Source of the DNA: Avichristensenella sp031550535
GTDB taxonomy: Bacteria; Bacillota; Clostridia; Christensenellales; Aristaeellaceae
Direction of reading: 5' to 3'
Length of the DNA stretch: 64,000 nucleotides
Assembly: GCA_031550535.1 (NCBI GenBank)
Contig: JAVBOM010000061.1
Coordinates: 1-64,000, forward strand
The notes under the pieces are model-generated. The model ran no database searches. It was not told the origin of the DNA and saw nothing but the letters and a program-made list of their open reading frames with translations. The position numbers and the translations under genes were made by a program. Below, one piece after another: positions 23,068 through 32,835 of this stretch (positions within the stretch are counted from its first letter, which is position 1; the number at the start of each line of letters is the position of its first letter).

Positions 23068-26000
23068 ATGAAGCAACGGAACAGGCGGCACGTATCACTT
23101 TTTCTTGTGTTCTGCATGCTGCTATCCCTACCGGCGGTCGGTTTGGCCGAACCCGAGGTAACGGTCACGCCGCTGCCAACTGATTATGGCAATCAGTTGG
23201 TGGTAAACAATCAGCTTCCTACACTCGCGCCCACGCTTGGTGACGGCGGTCAGCCGGAGCCCTCGGCGGCACTGACATTGACACCAAACGCGGCGCTGCC
23301 AACGGAGCTGACCTTGAACGCCAGCGGGAGTGGCAGCGATAAGCTGGGCCGCGTTACCGTTCAAGGGGAATTTGCCCCCGAGGAGACATTCGCCTGGGAG
23401 ATTTCCAAGGTGAAGGGCGACGCGTGCGCACTGACCGTCAATCCCGTTAGCGGGACGGCCTCCGCTGATATCACGTACACCCTGAAGAGCGCAGGCGAGG
23501 TAGCCTATAAGCTCACCTGCAAGGCGGGCGAGCGGACCGGTTCGATGGACATCAAGCTGACCGTGAAAGCAGCCGCGGCCGCGGATGGTGCGGCGGCGCC
23601 CACGGAGGATACCGGTTCCGAGACTGGCGCCCAACTGACGGGTATTTCTATGGAGAAGACGGCGTTCACGGCGATCGTTGGTCAGCCTGTACAGTTGCCG
23701 AACCCCCTGCCCGTGCCCGCGAACGCCGCCTTCCCGGAAGGCACGGTGTTCCGCGCTGTGGCGCAGGGCGGCAGCGAAACTTCTCTGTCCGAGATTTCCT
23801 TTGGCAAAGAGGGCGAGTACAAGGTCAGCGTGCTGGCCAAGATGGGCGATGCGACACTGACCACGGAAGTGAGCGTCACGGTCAGCGCGGCAAGCGCGCC
23901 TGCTGATACGCAGGCGAAGGAGCCGGAGGTCAAAGGACCGGAGACCGAGGACAAGGGGTCCGAAGACTCAAAATCTAAGAAAACTGGTGCCAGTGGTTTT
24001 TCATTCATAGATTCAACGGTTATTGACGACGAATCAAAAAACAACGAGACGGCTGACGAGAATGGCGCGGCCGGTGGTGACCCGGGTGCTGCGACGGGCG
24101 ACGTTACAGGCGGCACGCCTGGCGACGGCGCGGACGGCGAGACCGGAGAAACCGGGAACCCGGACGAGAGTGGCGACACAAACCCGTCTGGAAACACCGA
24201 AGAGGGCGATGTATTTACGCTTTTCTCCAGCAGCGACAACACGCAGCAGGCACTCAACGCGCCGGTGGTGGCTGCGGCGGCGGTGCAGAGCCTGAGCGTA
24301 ACGGCCTCGGCTGGTACGTATATTCAGATGAATAATACGACGACGCTCACCGCGACGATATACCCGCTCGACGCGCCGCAGACTGCCGATTGGACAGTCA
24401 CCGGCAACCAGTCGGTCGTTACCATTACGCCTGACGCGACCGGCAAAACTTGTGTTGTCAAGGGTATCGGCGTTGGCTACACGACGATTCGCGTACAGGC
24501 GGGCAACAGAGAACAGCTTGTGCAGATAAACGTTTCGCACGTGCCCAGCTCCGTTAAGATCGTGGCGGATAACAATGCCACGAAGCTGGGCGTTGGCGAT
24601 ACCATCAACGCGGTGGCGACGATCACACCCCAGACCGCCGCGGACTATCAAACGGTGACATGGCAATCCTCCAATCCATCGGTAATCTCCGTTGCGCAAA
24701 TAAGCAACACGCAGGCAAGCCTAACGGCGCACAGTAACGGTACGGTGAGCATTTATGCCACGACAAGCAGCGGTTCTACGGGCATGCTGTACATGCAAGC
24801 CTTTGAGAAGGCGGGCGGCCTTGAGATCAAGGAAGGCAGCCACTCGTTAATGGTCAACGCGTACATGTACCTTACGGCTGTCATCACTCCGTCTACCGTG
24901 CAGACCCAAGCCGTCAAGTGGGAGAGCAGTAACCCCAGCGTTGCTTCTGTATCCACCATGCAGAGCACAACATGCACCGTAAGGGGTATTGCGGCCGGAA
25001 ACACAAGAATTACGGCGACTACGACGGACGGGAGCAACCTTACCGCGTCGTACGACATCACCGTCGCCCCCGGCGTGGGGTCCATCACGATCACGGACAC
25101 GAACGACAAACCCATCACCTCCGGCACAATCGACATGGGCAGCAGCAATACGCTGCAGCTGAAGGCGCTCATCTCGCCCGCTGGCGCGAGCCAGGAGGTC
25201 GAGTGGTCCACCTACGGAACCAATATCGCCTCCGTGGACAGGACGTCCGGCCTGGTGACCGGCGTATCCCCCGGCACCACGACCATCACCGTGCGGTCGA
25301 CCGACGGCAGCGGCCGCTCCGCGTACATCCCCGTGACAGTGGAGAAGGCGGCGACCGGCATTTCCATCGCGTGCACCACGGGCGAGGACAAGCTGATGTA
25401 CGGGAAGAGCCTCCAACTGCAGGCGACCATCTCACCGGCGGACGCCTCCAACAAATACGTGGACTGGACGAGCTCCAATCCTTCGGCGGCCACGGTGACA
25501 TCCGGCGGGCTGACCGCGTATGTGTATGGCCAGCGTGTCTTTGCCGTCACGCAGGTCAACATCACCGCGAAATCCAGGAGCGGGAGCGGGGCCAGCGCGA
25601 CATACGTTGTCACCGTCTACCCGGCCGCGACCTCCATGGAGATCCTTGTAAACGGCGAGAAAAAGACCTCGGCCCTGATCGACCTGTCGAAGGGCGAGTA
25701 CAGCTTACAGCTTTCGGCCAATGTCTATCCGGCCGATTCCGACCAGACCGTGACCTGGTCGTCCACGAGCAGCTACCTTTCCGTGGATAGCAACGGCCGC
25801 GTGACCGCCTCCATGCCGACCTCGGGCTATGTGTACGCGAGGAGCGGCGGGGTGCAGGCGTCCATCCAGGTCTCGGCGGCCTACGGTGTATCCAAGATCA
25901 CCATCAACGGTAGCACGGAGCTTGCCGCCGGAAAGTCGATTGTCCTGACGGCGGACGTGACGCCGAGCAACGCAAGCAACAAAACCGTGACGTGGTACTG

Positions 26001-29000
26001 TGAACCCACGACCCTCGCGACGATCGACGCATATGGCCGCCTCACCGCGAAAACCGGCGTGAATATCGAAGGCACGGTCAAGGTGTGGGCGATCGCGAAG
26101 GACGGTTCGGGTACGCGCAGCGATGACTTTAGTGTCTCCGTGCGGCCGACCGCGTCCACGATGACCATCCATGTGGATGGCAACAGCGAGCCGTCCACCA
26201 CGGCGACGATCGACCTGAGCACCGGCAAGGACAGAATGTACCTGACGGCCAAAATTATCCCCACCAACGCCAACCAGGGCGTGAAGTGGGTATCGTACAA
26301 CCAGACGGTTGCGACGGTTAACGAGACGACGGGCGAAGTGACCGCCAAGGCATACGGCACCACCACGATCACCGCGACGACGACGGACGGCACCATGATC
26401 CAGCGTTCGATCACGATCACGGTGGGCCGGTCCGTGCAGACGATCAAGATTACGGGCAGCGGCAACGAGCTGGCGGCCCTGAAGACGATGACGCTCAACG
26501 CGGAGATTCTCCCGTCCTCCGCGACCAACAAGAACCTGACCTGGACCAGCAGCGACCCGAACGCGCTGGCCGTTACGTCGCAGTACACGTATGGGTATCA
26601 GGCGACGGTCACGGCGAGAACGGTGCAGAACCCGACGACAGTTACCATCACCGCGACGGCGGCGGACGGCAGCGGGACGAAGGGCACCTATGAGATCACC
26701 GTGGTGCCGCAGGTGGGAACCCTGCAGATTGTGGACGCAACCGGCGCTCCGTTTGCGGATAATGCCGCGTATATTGACCTCGGCAAAAGCAACAGGACGC
26801 TGCAGCTCAAGGTGAGTGTTACCCCCACGGGGGCGAGCACGGGCGCTACCTGGGCCACGAACAACTACCAGGTCGCAACGGTGGACAGCAATGGCCTTGT
26901 GAAGGGTGTTGCCGCCGGTACGGCGGTCATCACCGCGACCGCGTCGGACGGCAGCGGCCGCAGGGCGACGCTCACCGTAAAGGTCGCGACGCAGGCGACG
27001 AAAATTGAGATTGTGAACACCGAGCGGGAACTTTACGCGACCAAGACACTGGCGCTTCGGGCGCAGGCAACGCCCGGGAGCGCGTCCAGCACGTTCACAT
27101 GGACATCCAGTAATCCGGACGCGGCCACCGTTTCCGCGTATGGCGTTGTGACGGCGAAGAAGGTGGACTACGACACCCAGGTGACGATCACCGCGACGGC
27201 TAGCGACGGCAGCGGCCAATCGGGGAGCATCACGCTGACGATCAAGCCGATTTCCGCTGGGATCACGGTCTATCAGGGAAGCACTCCGACAACGTCCCTG
27301 ACGCTTAACCTGGACGCCACGGACAAGACGGCGCTGCTGACCGCCAAGGCGACACCCGCCGGCGTGGGGCAGACGTTCGACTGGATCAGCTACAATACCA
27401 ATGTCGCGACCGTGGTGGACGGCCTGGTAACGGCGAAGGGCGTCGGCTCGGCCAGGATCGTCGTCAAGGCGCGCGACGGCAGCGGCCTGCAGACCTGGGT
27501 GGATGTGAAGGTGGAGCGGTACGCCACGGAGGTTACCATCACATCGGCGAACGGCGCAACGTCCATCGGCATTTACCAGACGCTCACACTGAACGCGACC
27601 GTGAAGGCGGCGGACGGCACCACCCCGACGACCACCGGCGTGACGTGGGAAAGCGATAAGCCGGGGGTTGCGAAGATCAACTCCTACTCGGATTCGTCCG
27701 CGGTGATCTATGGCGCTGCGGAAGGCACGGCCACCATAACGGCGACGTCCAAGAACAATCCGAGCGCGACGGCTCAGTTCACCGTTACGGTAACGCCCAA
27801 GGCAACAAGCATTTCGATCGACGGAGTCAATCCGCGATCGGTCAACTTGACGAGCACACCGGACTATACGGAGACGCTTGTCGCGAAAGTTGAACCTCTT
27901 GGTAGCGCGAGCCAGACGGTGACATGGTCTACCAGCAACGCGTCTGTGGTCAGCGTGGAAGCGACGACGGGCAAGATTAAGGCGCTGAAGGTCGGCACTG
28001 CGATCATTACGGCGAGAGCGACCGACGGCAGCAATCTAAGCGCCACATTGACGGTAAACGTCACTTCCAGTGCCAGTGGCATTCAGATTACCGGCCAGAC
28101 GGAAGCGTTGCCGGGGACGAACGTGCAACTGACGGCCAAGGTGCTGCCAGCCACTGCTTCGCAGACGGTCACATGGACCTGCAATGACCCGGACCGTGCG
28201 ACGGTAGGCTATTCGACGGGCGTTGTGGTGATTCGGTCCACGCCGCTGAACGGCGCAACATGGGCAACTCCGATCGTGATTACGGCGACAGGTTCGGACG
28301 GAGCCATCGCGACGCATGAAATCAAGGTAAGCGACCGGATGACCGGCGTGGAAATCAAGTCGAACACGGGGGAGACAGGCACGACGTATGTCAGCATTGG
28401 CGGCTCGCTGACGCTCACCGCGACCCCGATACCGAATACCCTCGCGGGCAAGACCTTTACGTGGTCGTCTTCGGCGGAATCGATCGCCAAGGTCGACGCA
28501 AGCGGCATGGTGACTGGCGTTGCCGGTGGCCGCGCGACCATCACCGCGAAGGCGAACGACGGAAGCAATGTGAGCGGAACGATTTCCGTGGTTGTGTCGA
28601 CGCCGATAGACAGCGTCACCATCACGCAGCCGACATCGGTGGATCTGCCGGCGGGAAGTTCGCTCAAACTCAACGCGACTGTGTTGCCGGAAAGCGCGAC
28701 GGACAAGACCATCCTGTGGTCGTCCAGTGACGAGAGCCTTGCGTCGGTCACATCGACGGGCATCGTGACGGCGAAGGCGGTTACGGAGACAAAGCCCGTG
28801 ACCATCACCGCAAAAGCGGCAGCGGCACCGGGCAAGCTAGCCACGATTATATTGTATATCAAGCCGGTCGCGGGCACGGTCACGGTATCGGTTCCTAGTA
28901 ATGTGGAGCCTGTTATCAACCTGTCAGCGAGCGACCTGACGGGACGGCAATTGCGCCTTGAGGCCAAAACGGTGCCGTATATTGCCAGTGAAACCTTCAC

Positions 29001-30231
29001 GTGGTCCTCGTCCAATACCAATGTCGCGGTCGTGGACCAGACTGGTCTGGTGACCGGCATGGGAGTCGGCACGACGACGATCACCGCGAAAGCGAACAGC
29101 GCGGCGAACGCTACTGGGTCGCTACAAGTTACGGTGACGAAGCGGGCCACACAGGTCGTGATTTCCGGCCCTGAATACGTGATCAAGGGCTTCACGGCTC
29201 AGATGAAGGCTACTGTTTCGCCGTCGGATGTGCCGGTCAAGGATGTGGAATGGTCCATATCGAATGGCGCCGAAAATGCCTCGATTTCCGCTACCGGCGT
29301 TGTGACCGGTATAAAGGCGGGAACCGCAACCATCAGCGCAATGGCAAAAGACGGTAGCGGCGTGGTTGGCACACGCACAATAACGGTTAGCGAGCCAACC
29401 ACTGACCTCAAAATCGTTTCAAACAGCGGCGATTTCATTATCAATCTGCTCAACGGAAGCGGCACATTGCAACTGAGGGTGGAAGCGGGTGGTTTGCCAC
29501 TACAGCCACATCAAAGCGTTACATGGTCGAGTTCAAGCAGTTCGATCAAGGTAGCGGCTGACGGCGTGGTGACCGCCATAGCCCCCGGTTCCGCGACCAT
29601 CACGGCAAAGATGACCGACGGGAGCAACGCCACGGCGACCGCTACAGTTACCGCACAGACGAAGGCCGAAGGCGTCATCATCCCGGATACATCCAACATC
29701 CAGATCCTCGCGGGCGGGTCGTTCACCCGCACGGCGGTTGTGATGCCGATCTCGGCGACGGACAGGAGTGTCAAGTGGGAGGTCTCGTATGATGACAAGG
29801 CCACAAACCCGGATTGGGTGAAGGTCGGCACGACGACGGGCGTCTTTACCACCAGTCGCGACATCACGAAACTGATTACGGTGACGGCTACGGCGACCAA
29901 CCCGGCGTGCGCGCCCGCTTCGTTTACCTTCACCGTCAAGCCGTTGACCACAGGGATCGAAATCCAGCGGGACAATGTTTCTACGGGAAGCGTCATTAAT
30001 GTGTCGCTTAGCGCGACAACCATCCTGAACCTGTCGGCTGTAGTCCAGCCCACCGGCGCAACTGGGACCGTCGCCTGGACAACCTCGAACCCGTCGGTCG
30101 CCTCGCTGATCCCCGCTGGTGTCGGCAAAACCGCTGTCGCGCTCAAGGCTACAGGCACGGTGTATATCACCGCCACGGCGCTGGACGGCAGCGGAAGAAC
30201 CCAGACAGTCAGGATCGACATCGCGAAGTAA
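23068..30231 (+). CDS. Giant secreted protein with about 22 Big_2 Ig-like repeats
   Basis: A 2387-residue protein. A signal peptide (about 1-27, hydrophobic core FLVFCMLLSLPAVGLA) is followed by a Pro/Thr-rich stretch, one or two divergent Ig-like domains (about 75-310) and an acidic Asp/Gly/Thr-rich linker (about 310-405). From about residue 410 to the end there are some 22 tandem Big_2 (invasin/intimin-like) modules of 80-90 residues. Each is marked by a Trp strand such as VTWQSSNPSVIS and a following G.G.ATITA.A.DGS. No LPXTG, SLH or membrane anchor is present at the C-terminus (ends VRIDIAK), so it is released or held non-covalently. Likely an adhesin or surface-layer-associated fibre. 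ATG at 23068 follows AAGGAGG. Confidence 0.92.
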   Translation: MKQRNRRHVSLFLVFCMLLSLPAVGLAEPEVTVTPLPTDYGNQLVVNNQLPTLAPTLGDGGQPEPSAALTLTPNAALPTELTLNASGSGSDKLGRVTVQGEFAPEETFAWEISKVKGDACALTVNPVSGTASADITYTLKSAGEVAYKLTCKAGERTGSMDIKLTVKAAAAADGAAAPTEDTGSETGAQLTGISMEKTAFTAIVGQPVQLPNPLPVPANAAFPEGTVFRAVAQGGSETSLSEISFGKEGEYKVSVLAKMGDATLTTEVSVTVSAASAPADTQAKEPEVKGPETEDKGSEDSKSKKTGASGFSFIDSTVIDDESKNNETADENGAAGGDPGAATGDVTGGTPGDGADGETGETGNPDESGDTNPSGNTEEGDVFTLFSSSDNTQQALNAPVVAAAAVQSLSVTASAGTYIQMNNTTTLTATIYPLDAPQTADWTVTGNQSVVTITPDATGKTCVVKGIGVGYTTIRVQAGNREQLVQINVSHVPSSVKIVADNNATKLGVGDTINAVATITPQTAADYQTVTWQSSNPSVISVAQISNTQASLTAHSNGTVSIYATTSSGSTGMLYMQAFEKAGGLEIKEGSHSLMVNAYMYLTAVITPSTVQTQAVKWESSNPSVASVSTMQSTTCTVRGIAAGNTRITATTTDGSNLTASYDITVAPGVGSITITDTNDKPITSGTIDMGSSNTLQLKALISPAGASQEVEWSTYGTNIASVDRTSGLVTGVSPGTTTITVRSTDGSGRSAYIPVTVEKAATGISIACTTGEDKLMYGKSLQLQATISPADASNKYVDWTSSNPSAATVTSGGLTAYVYGQRVFAVTQVNITAKSRSGSGASATYVVTVYPAATSMEILVNGEKKTSALIDLSKGEYSLQLSANVYPADSDQTVTWSSTSSYLSVDSNGRVTASMPTSGYVYARSGGVQASIQVSAAYGVSKITINGSTELAAGKSIVLTADVTPSNASNKTVTWYCEPTTLATIDAYGRLTAKTGVNIEGTVKVWAIAKDGSGTRSDDFSVSVRPTASTMTIHVDGNSEPSTTATIDLSTGKDRMYLTAKIIPTNANQGVKWVSYNQTVATVNETTGEVTAKAYGTTTITATTTDGTMIQRSITITVGRSVQTIKITGSGNELAALKTMTLNAEILPSSATNKNLTWTSSDPNALAVTSQYTYGYQATVTARTVQNPTTVTITATAADGSGTKGTYEITVVPQVGTLQIVDATGAPFADNAAYIDLGKSNRTLQLKVSVTPTGASTGATWATNNYQVATVDSNGLVKGVAAGTAVITATASDGSGRRATLTVKVATQATKIEIVNTERELYATKTLALRAQATPGSASSTFTWTSSNPDAATVSAYGVVTAKKVDYDTQVTITATASDGSGQSGSITLTIKPISAGITVYQGSTPTTSLTLNLDATDKTALLTAKATPAGVGQTFDWISYNTNVATVVDGLVTAKGVGSARIVVKARDGSGLQTWVDVKVERYATEVTITSANGATSIGIYQTLTLNATVKAADGTTPTTTGVTWESDKPGVAKINSYSDSSAVIYGAAEGTATITATSKNNPSATAQFTVTVTPKATSISIDGVNPRSVNLTSTPDYTETLVAKVEPLGSASQTVTWSTSNASVVSVEATTGKIKALKVGTAIITARATDGSNLSATLTVNVTSSASGIQITGQTEALPGTNVQLTAKVLPATASQTVTWTCNDPDRATVGYSTGVVVIRSTPLNGATWATPIVITATGSDGAIATHEIKVSDRMTGVEIKSNTGETGTTYVSIGGSLTLTATPIPNTLAGKTFTWSSSAESIAKVDASGMVTGVAGGRATITAKANDGSNVSGTISVVVSTPIDSVTITQPTSVDLPAGSSLKLNATVLPESATDKTILWSSSDESLASVTSTGIVTAKAVTETKPVTITAKAAAAPGKLATIILYIKPVAGTVTVSVPSNVEPVINLSASDLTGRQLRLEAKTVPYIASETFTWSSSNTNVAVVDQTGLVTGMGVGTTTITAKANSAANATGSLQVTVTKRATQVVISGPEYVIKGFTAQMKATVSPSDVPVKDVEWSISNGAENASISATGVVTGIKAGTATISAMAKDGSGVVGTRTITVSEPTTDLKIVSNSGDFIINLLNGSGTLQLRVEAGGLPLQPHQSVTWSSSSSSIKVAADGVVTAIAPGSATITAKMTDGSNATATATVTAQTKAEGVIIPDTSNIQILAGGSFTRTAVVMPISATDRSVKWEVSYDDKATNPDWVKVGTTTGVFTTSRDITKLITVTATATNPACAPASFTFTVKPLTTGIEIQRDNVSTGSVINVSLSATTILNLSAVVQPTGATGTVAWTTSNPSVASLIPAGVGKTAVALKATGTVYITATALDGSGRTQTVRIDIAK

Positions 30232-30246
30232 CCGAACCACAGCTAC

Positions 30247-30272
30247 CCCGGGCGGCCACCTAGCCGCCCGGG
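30247..30272 (+). terminator. Hairpin after Big_2 gene
   Basis: CCCGGGCGGC (30247-30256), six bases, GCCGCCCGGG (30263-30272). Very stable, but no T-run follows, so it may be an mRNA-stabilising stem rather than a terminator. Confidence 0.5.
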
Positions 30273-30302
30273 TCCCAAATGTAGACAACCAGGCATGTTT
30301 TG

Positions 30303-30345
30303 AAAACCTCCCGCACATGATGTACAAACATTCGCGGGAGGTTTT
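30303..30345 (+). promoter_or_regulatory. Perfect hairpin containing dacF ribosome-binding site
   Basis: AAAACCTCCCGC (30303-30314), 19-base loop, GCGGGAGGTTTT (30334-30345). The right arm contains GGGAGG, the Shine-Dalgarno sequence of the ATG at 30352, and ends in four T. It can terminate read-through from the Big_2 gene, mask translation of dacF, or both. Confidence 0.7.
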
Positions 30346-30351
30346 CCATGT

Positions 30352-31506
30352 ATGAAAAAAATCTTATCCATCCTGCTGATCGCGCTGCTGCTGCCTTCCA
30401 GCGCGCTTTGCGCGCCGCTTGAGGCAAAGGCGCCTTTCGAACTGGAAACCCCGTCGCTTCTGCTGATGGAGGCGTCCACGGGCCAGGTGGTGTTTGAGCA
30501 CAATGCGGACGAGCGCCGCCCGGTCGCGAGCGTCACGAAGCTGATGACGCTGCTGCTCGTGCTGGAGGCGCTGGACGAGGGCGTCATCTCGCCAAACGAG
30601 ATGGTCACCGTGTCCAAGGGCGCGGCCAGTATGGGCGGCTCGCAGGCGCTGCTGGACGCCGGGGCGCAGTATAAGCTGGAAGAGCTGCTTAAATCGACGA
30701 TCGTCGCCAGCGCAAATGACGCGGCCGTCGCGCTCGCGGAGCACCTGACCGGCACGGAAACTAACTTTGTGGACCGCATGAACACCCGGGCACAGGAGCT
30801 TGGCCTGACGAACACGGCCTACATGAACAGCACGGGCCTCCCGGCGAACGGTCAATACACCAGCGCGCGCGATGTAGCGGCGCTGTCGCGCGAGGTGGGT
30901 AAGCATCCGCTCTTTTTCAAGTACAGCACCATCTGGATGGACACCATCGCGCATCCGGGCGGCCGGGTGACGGACCTGACGAACACCAACCGGCTGGTAC
31001 GCTTCTATGATGGGTGCGACGGGTTCAAAACCGGATCGACCAACGAGGCGCGGTACTGCATCTCCGCCACGGCGATGAAGGACGGCATGCGCATGATCGC
31101 CGTGGTGCTCGGCACCTCCGCGAGCCAGACGCGCTTCAACGAGGCGCGGAAAATGCTGGAGTACGGTTTGTCCACGTATCGGCTGTTTTCCGTCTGCGAG
31201 GCGGGGAACAAGCTGGGCATGCAGGTGGCGGTGAAAAACGGCGGCACGGACGCGCTGGATGCCGCCGCGGGGGAGGACCTGGTGCTGCTCATCAGGCGGG
31301 GGGAGGAGTCGGCCGTCTCCCTGGAGGTGGCGCTGCCGGAAAGCGTGCAGGCGCCCCTGCAGCGCGGGGATAAGATCGGGGAGATACGCGTGCTGCGAAA
31401 CGGCGAGTGCGTGACCACGCTGCCTGCCGTCGCGGGCGCGGACGTGGGGTTGCCGGGGTACTTGGAGGCGCTGATGCGCATCTTAACCTCTTGGCGTACC
31501 AACTGA
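30352..31506 (+). CDS. dacF: D-alanyl-D-alanine carboxypeptidase (DacF/PBP5 type)
   Basis: A 384-residue S11 peptidase that trims the terminal D-Ala of peptidoglycan stem peptides. Signal peptide at about 1-21 (ILSILLIALLLPSSALC). Active-site motifs: SVTK (SxxK, about residue 61), SAN (about 118) and KTGSTNE (about 227). A C-terminal PBP5-like beta domain and a terminal amphipathic segment (YLEALMRILTSW) for membrane attachment follow. ATG at 30352 is nine bases after GGGAGG, which is locked in a hairpin. In Bacillus dacF is a forespore gene; regulation here is unknown. Confidence 0.92.
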   Translation: MKKILSILLIALLLPSSALCAPLEAKAPFELETPSLLLMEASTGQVVFEHNADERRPVASVTKLMTLLLVLEALDEGVISPNEMVTVSKGAASMGGSQALLDAGAQYKLEELLKSTIVASANDAAVALAEHLTGTETNFVDRMNTRAQELGLTNTAYMNSTGLPANGQYTSARDVAALSREVGKHPLFFKYSTIWMDTIAHPGGRVTDLTNTNRLVRFYDGCDGFKTGSTNEARYCISATAMKDGMRMIAVVLGTSASQTRFNEARKMLEYGLSTYRLFSVCEAGNKLGMQVAVKNGGTDALDAAAGEDLVLLIRRGEESAVSLEVALPESVQAPLQRGDKIGEIRVLRNGECVTTLPAVAGADVGLPGYLEALMRILTSWRTN

Positions 31507-31515
31507 GCGGATATA

Positions 31516-31565
31516 AACCACAAGCAAAAGCGGGGCCATGGCGGTCCCGCTTTTTCCTGTGGTTT
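31516..31565. terminator. Bidirectional terminator dacF / WYL gene
   Basis: AAAGCGGG (31527-31534) pairs with CCCGCTTT (31546-31553), with T5 after it. An outer AAACCACA (31516-31523) pairs with TGTGGTTT (31558-31565). It lies between convergent genes. Confidence 0.85.
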
Positions 31566-31575
31566 TCTTGCGCGT

Positions 31576-31836
31576 TTACGCCTTCTTCCAGCGTTTCAGC
31601 TCCGGCATCATCTCTTGCAGCATCGCGCGCGCCTGCGGCTCCGTAAAGCCGCTTTCCGGCCCCACCATGTGCGGGACGCAGATTTCGATCATCTCCTGCA
31701 TCGTGGTATCGGACGTGAACGCGCCGTCCTGATAGCAGTACTTGCAGTAATCGGCATTCGCGCTGCCGTCCTTGTTCGTGCCGAAATCCTCGGTCCCCAT
31801 GGGCATTGTGCAGCTCTGGCAAATCGGTTGATCCAT
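31576..31836 (-). CDS. Possible independent zinc-ribbon protein from internal start
   Basis: An 86-residue product beginning MDQPICQSC. The Shine-Dalgarno sequence AAAAGGAGG (31853-31845) and ATG (31836) lie inside the longer WYL frame, in phase, and are stronger than many gene starts in the window. In other Clostridia such zinc-ribbon proteins occur as separate small genes. Either the fusion, the short protein, or both are made. Confidence 0.5.
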   Translation of the reverse strand: MDQPICQSCTMPMGTEDFGTNKDGSANADYCKYCYQDGAFTSDTTMQEMIEICVPHMVGPESGFTEPQARAMLQEMMPELKRWKKA

Positions 31837-32820
31837 GGATGATTCCTCCTTTTGTTTGGTTACTGTAAGGATATCATCCGAAACCTGACAACTGTGCGTC
31901 AGGTTTTCATCGTACCGCGCCAGTATTTTCTGCAGCTCCAGAATGAACGCCCTGCGCACGCGTTCCGGCGCGATCACCTCCGCCGCCGTGCCGAAGGAGA
32001 GCAGGTAACCCATCAGCGTCTCGTCCTCCATCATGTAGGCGCGCACCAGGAGCGAACCGTCGTCCATCCATGTTACCAGACTCCGGTCAAACTCATCCCA
32101 TACGCGCCAGGCGGCGTCGGGGCGGAACCGCAGCGCCAGTTGAATGATGGGCGCCGTAGATGGTGCGTAGACGACATCAAGGGCTGGCGGCGGCGGCAGC
32201 GCGTCGCGGTCGAACGCCTCGTCGGAGATGGCGATATCCGCCATGCGGCTGAATTTGAAGGTCCGGTACGCCTCCCGGCCCCGGTCAAACGCCTGGAGGT
32301 ACCAGAAGCGCGACTTGTAGACCAGCTTGATCGGGCAAACGGTGCGGTCGCTCGTGATGCCGTTGCCGCTGTAGTAGGTGAACGCCAGCACACGCTGCCC
32401 GACAATCGCGTCCTTCAGCGACGCCATGGTGTACCGGTCCCGCGCCCGGTTGCCCCAGCGGGAGAAGTCGATCTCGATCCAGTCCGCGCCGGGCTTGTCA
32501 AACAGCGAGCCGAGCTTGCCCAGCAACGCGTCCGCGCGCAGATGATCCGTCGCGGAAAGGCTCTGCAGGGCCATCAGAATCTGCTGTTGCTCTTCGGCTG
32601 TCAGGGCGGATTTGTTCAGCACATAGGAATCGTTGATGTGGATGCCGCCGCCCGCGCCCTGTGTGGCGTAGACGGGTACGCCGGCCGCGCTCAGGGTGTC
32701 AATGTCGCGGTAGATGGTTCGCACGGACACCTCGAACCGCTCGGCAAGTTCCCCGGCTGTCAAGCGCTTGCGGTTGAGGAGAAGATAGACGATCTCAAAC
32801 AGGCGGCTTAGCTGCGACAT
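31576..32820 (-). CDS. WYL-domain transcriptional regulator fused to zinc ribbon domain
   Basis: A 414-residue protein. Residues about 1-58 are an HTH_11/DeoR-like winged helix (TAGELAERFEVSVRTIYRDI). A WYL domain follows at about 135-310 (YKSRFWYLQAFDRGREAYRTF). The last 86 residues are a separate zinc-ribbon domain with CQSCTMPM and DYCKYCYQ cysteine pairs and a TEPQARAMLQEMMP helix. The two parts are in one frame, but an AAAAGGAGG with ATG eight bases on (31836) starts exactly at the zinc-ribbon part. ATG at 32820 follows AAGGAGG. WYL domains bind small ligands or nucleic acids; the target is unknown. Confidence 0.88.
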   Translation of the reverse strand: MSQLSRLFEIVYLLLNRKRLTAGELAERFEVSVRTIYRDIDTLSAAGVPVYATQGAGGGIHINDSYVLNKSALTAEEQQQILMALQSLSATDHLRADALLGKLGSLFDKPGADWIEIDFSRWGNRARDRYTMASLKDAIVGQRVLAFTYYSGNGITSDRTVCPIKLVYKSRFWYLQAFDRGREAYRTFKFSRMADIAISDEAFDRDALPPPPALDVVYAPSTAPIIQLALRFRPDAAWRVWDEFDRSLVTWMDDGSLLVRAYMMEDETLMGYLLSFGTAAEVIAPERVRRAFILELQKILARYDENLTHSCQVSDDILTVTKQKEESSMDQPICQSCTMPMGTEDFGTNKDGSANADYCKYCYQDGAFTSDTTMQEMIEICVPHMVGPESGFTEPQARAMLQEMMPELKRWKKA

Positions 32821-32835
32821 GGGTTTCCTCCTTGG

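Noticed and set aside
25705..27219. 504-codon minus-strand frame in the Big_2 gene
   Set aside because: Antisense shadow caused by GC-biased third positions in the repeat domains; Arg/His-rich composition without motifs.
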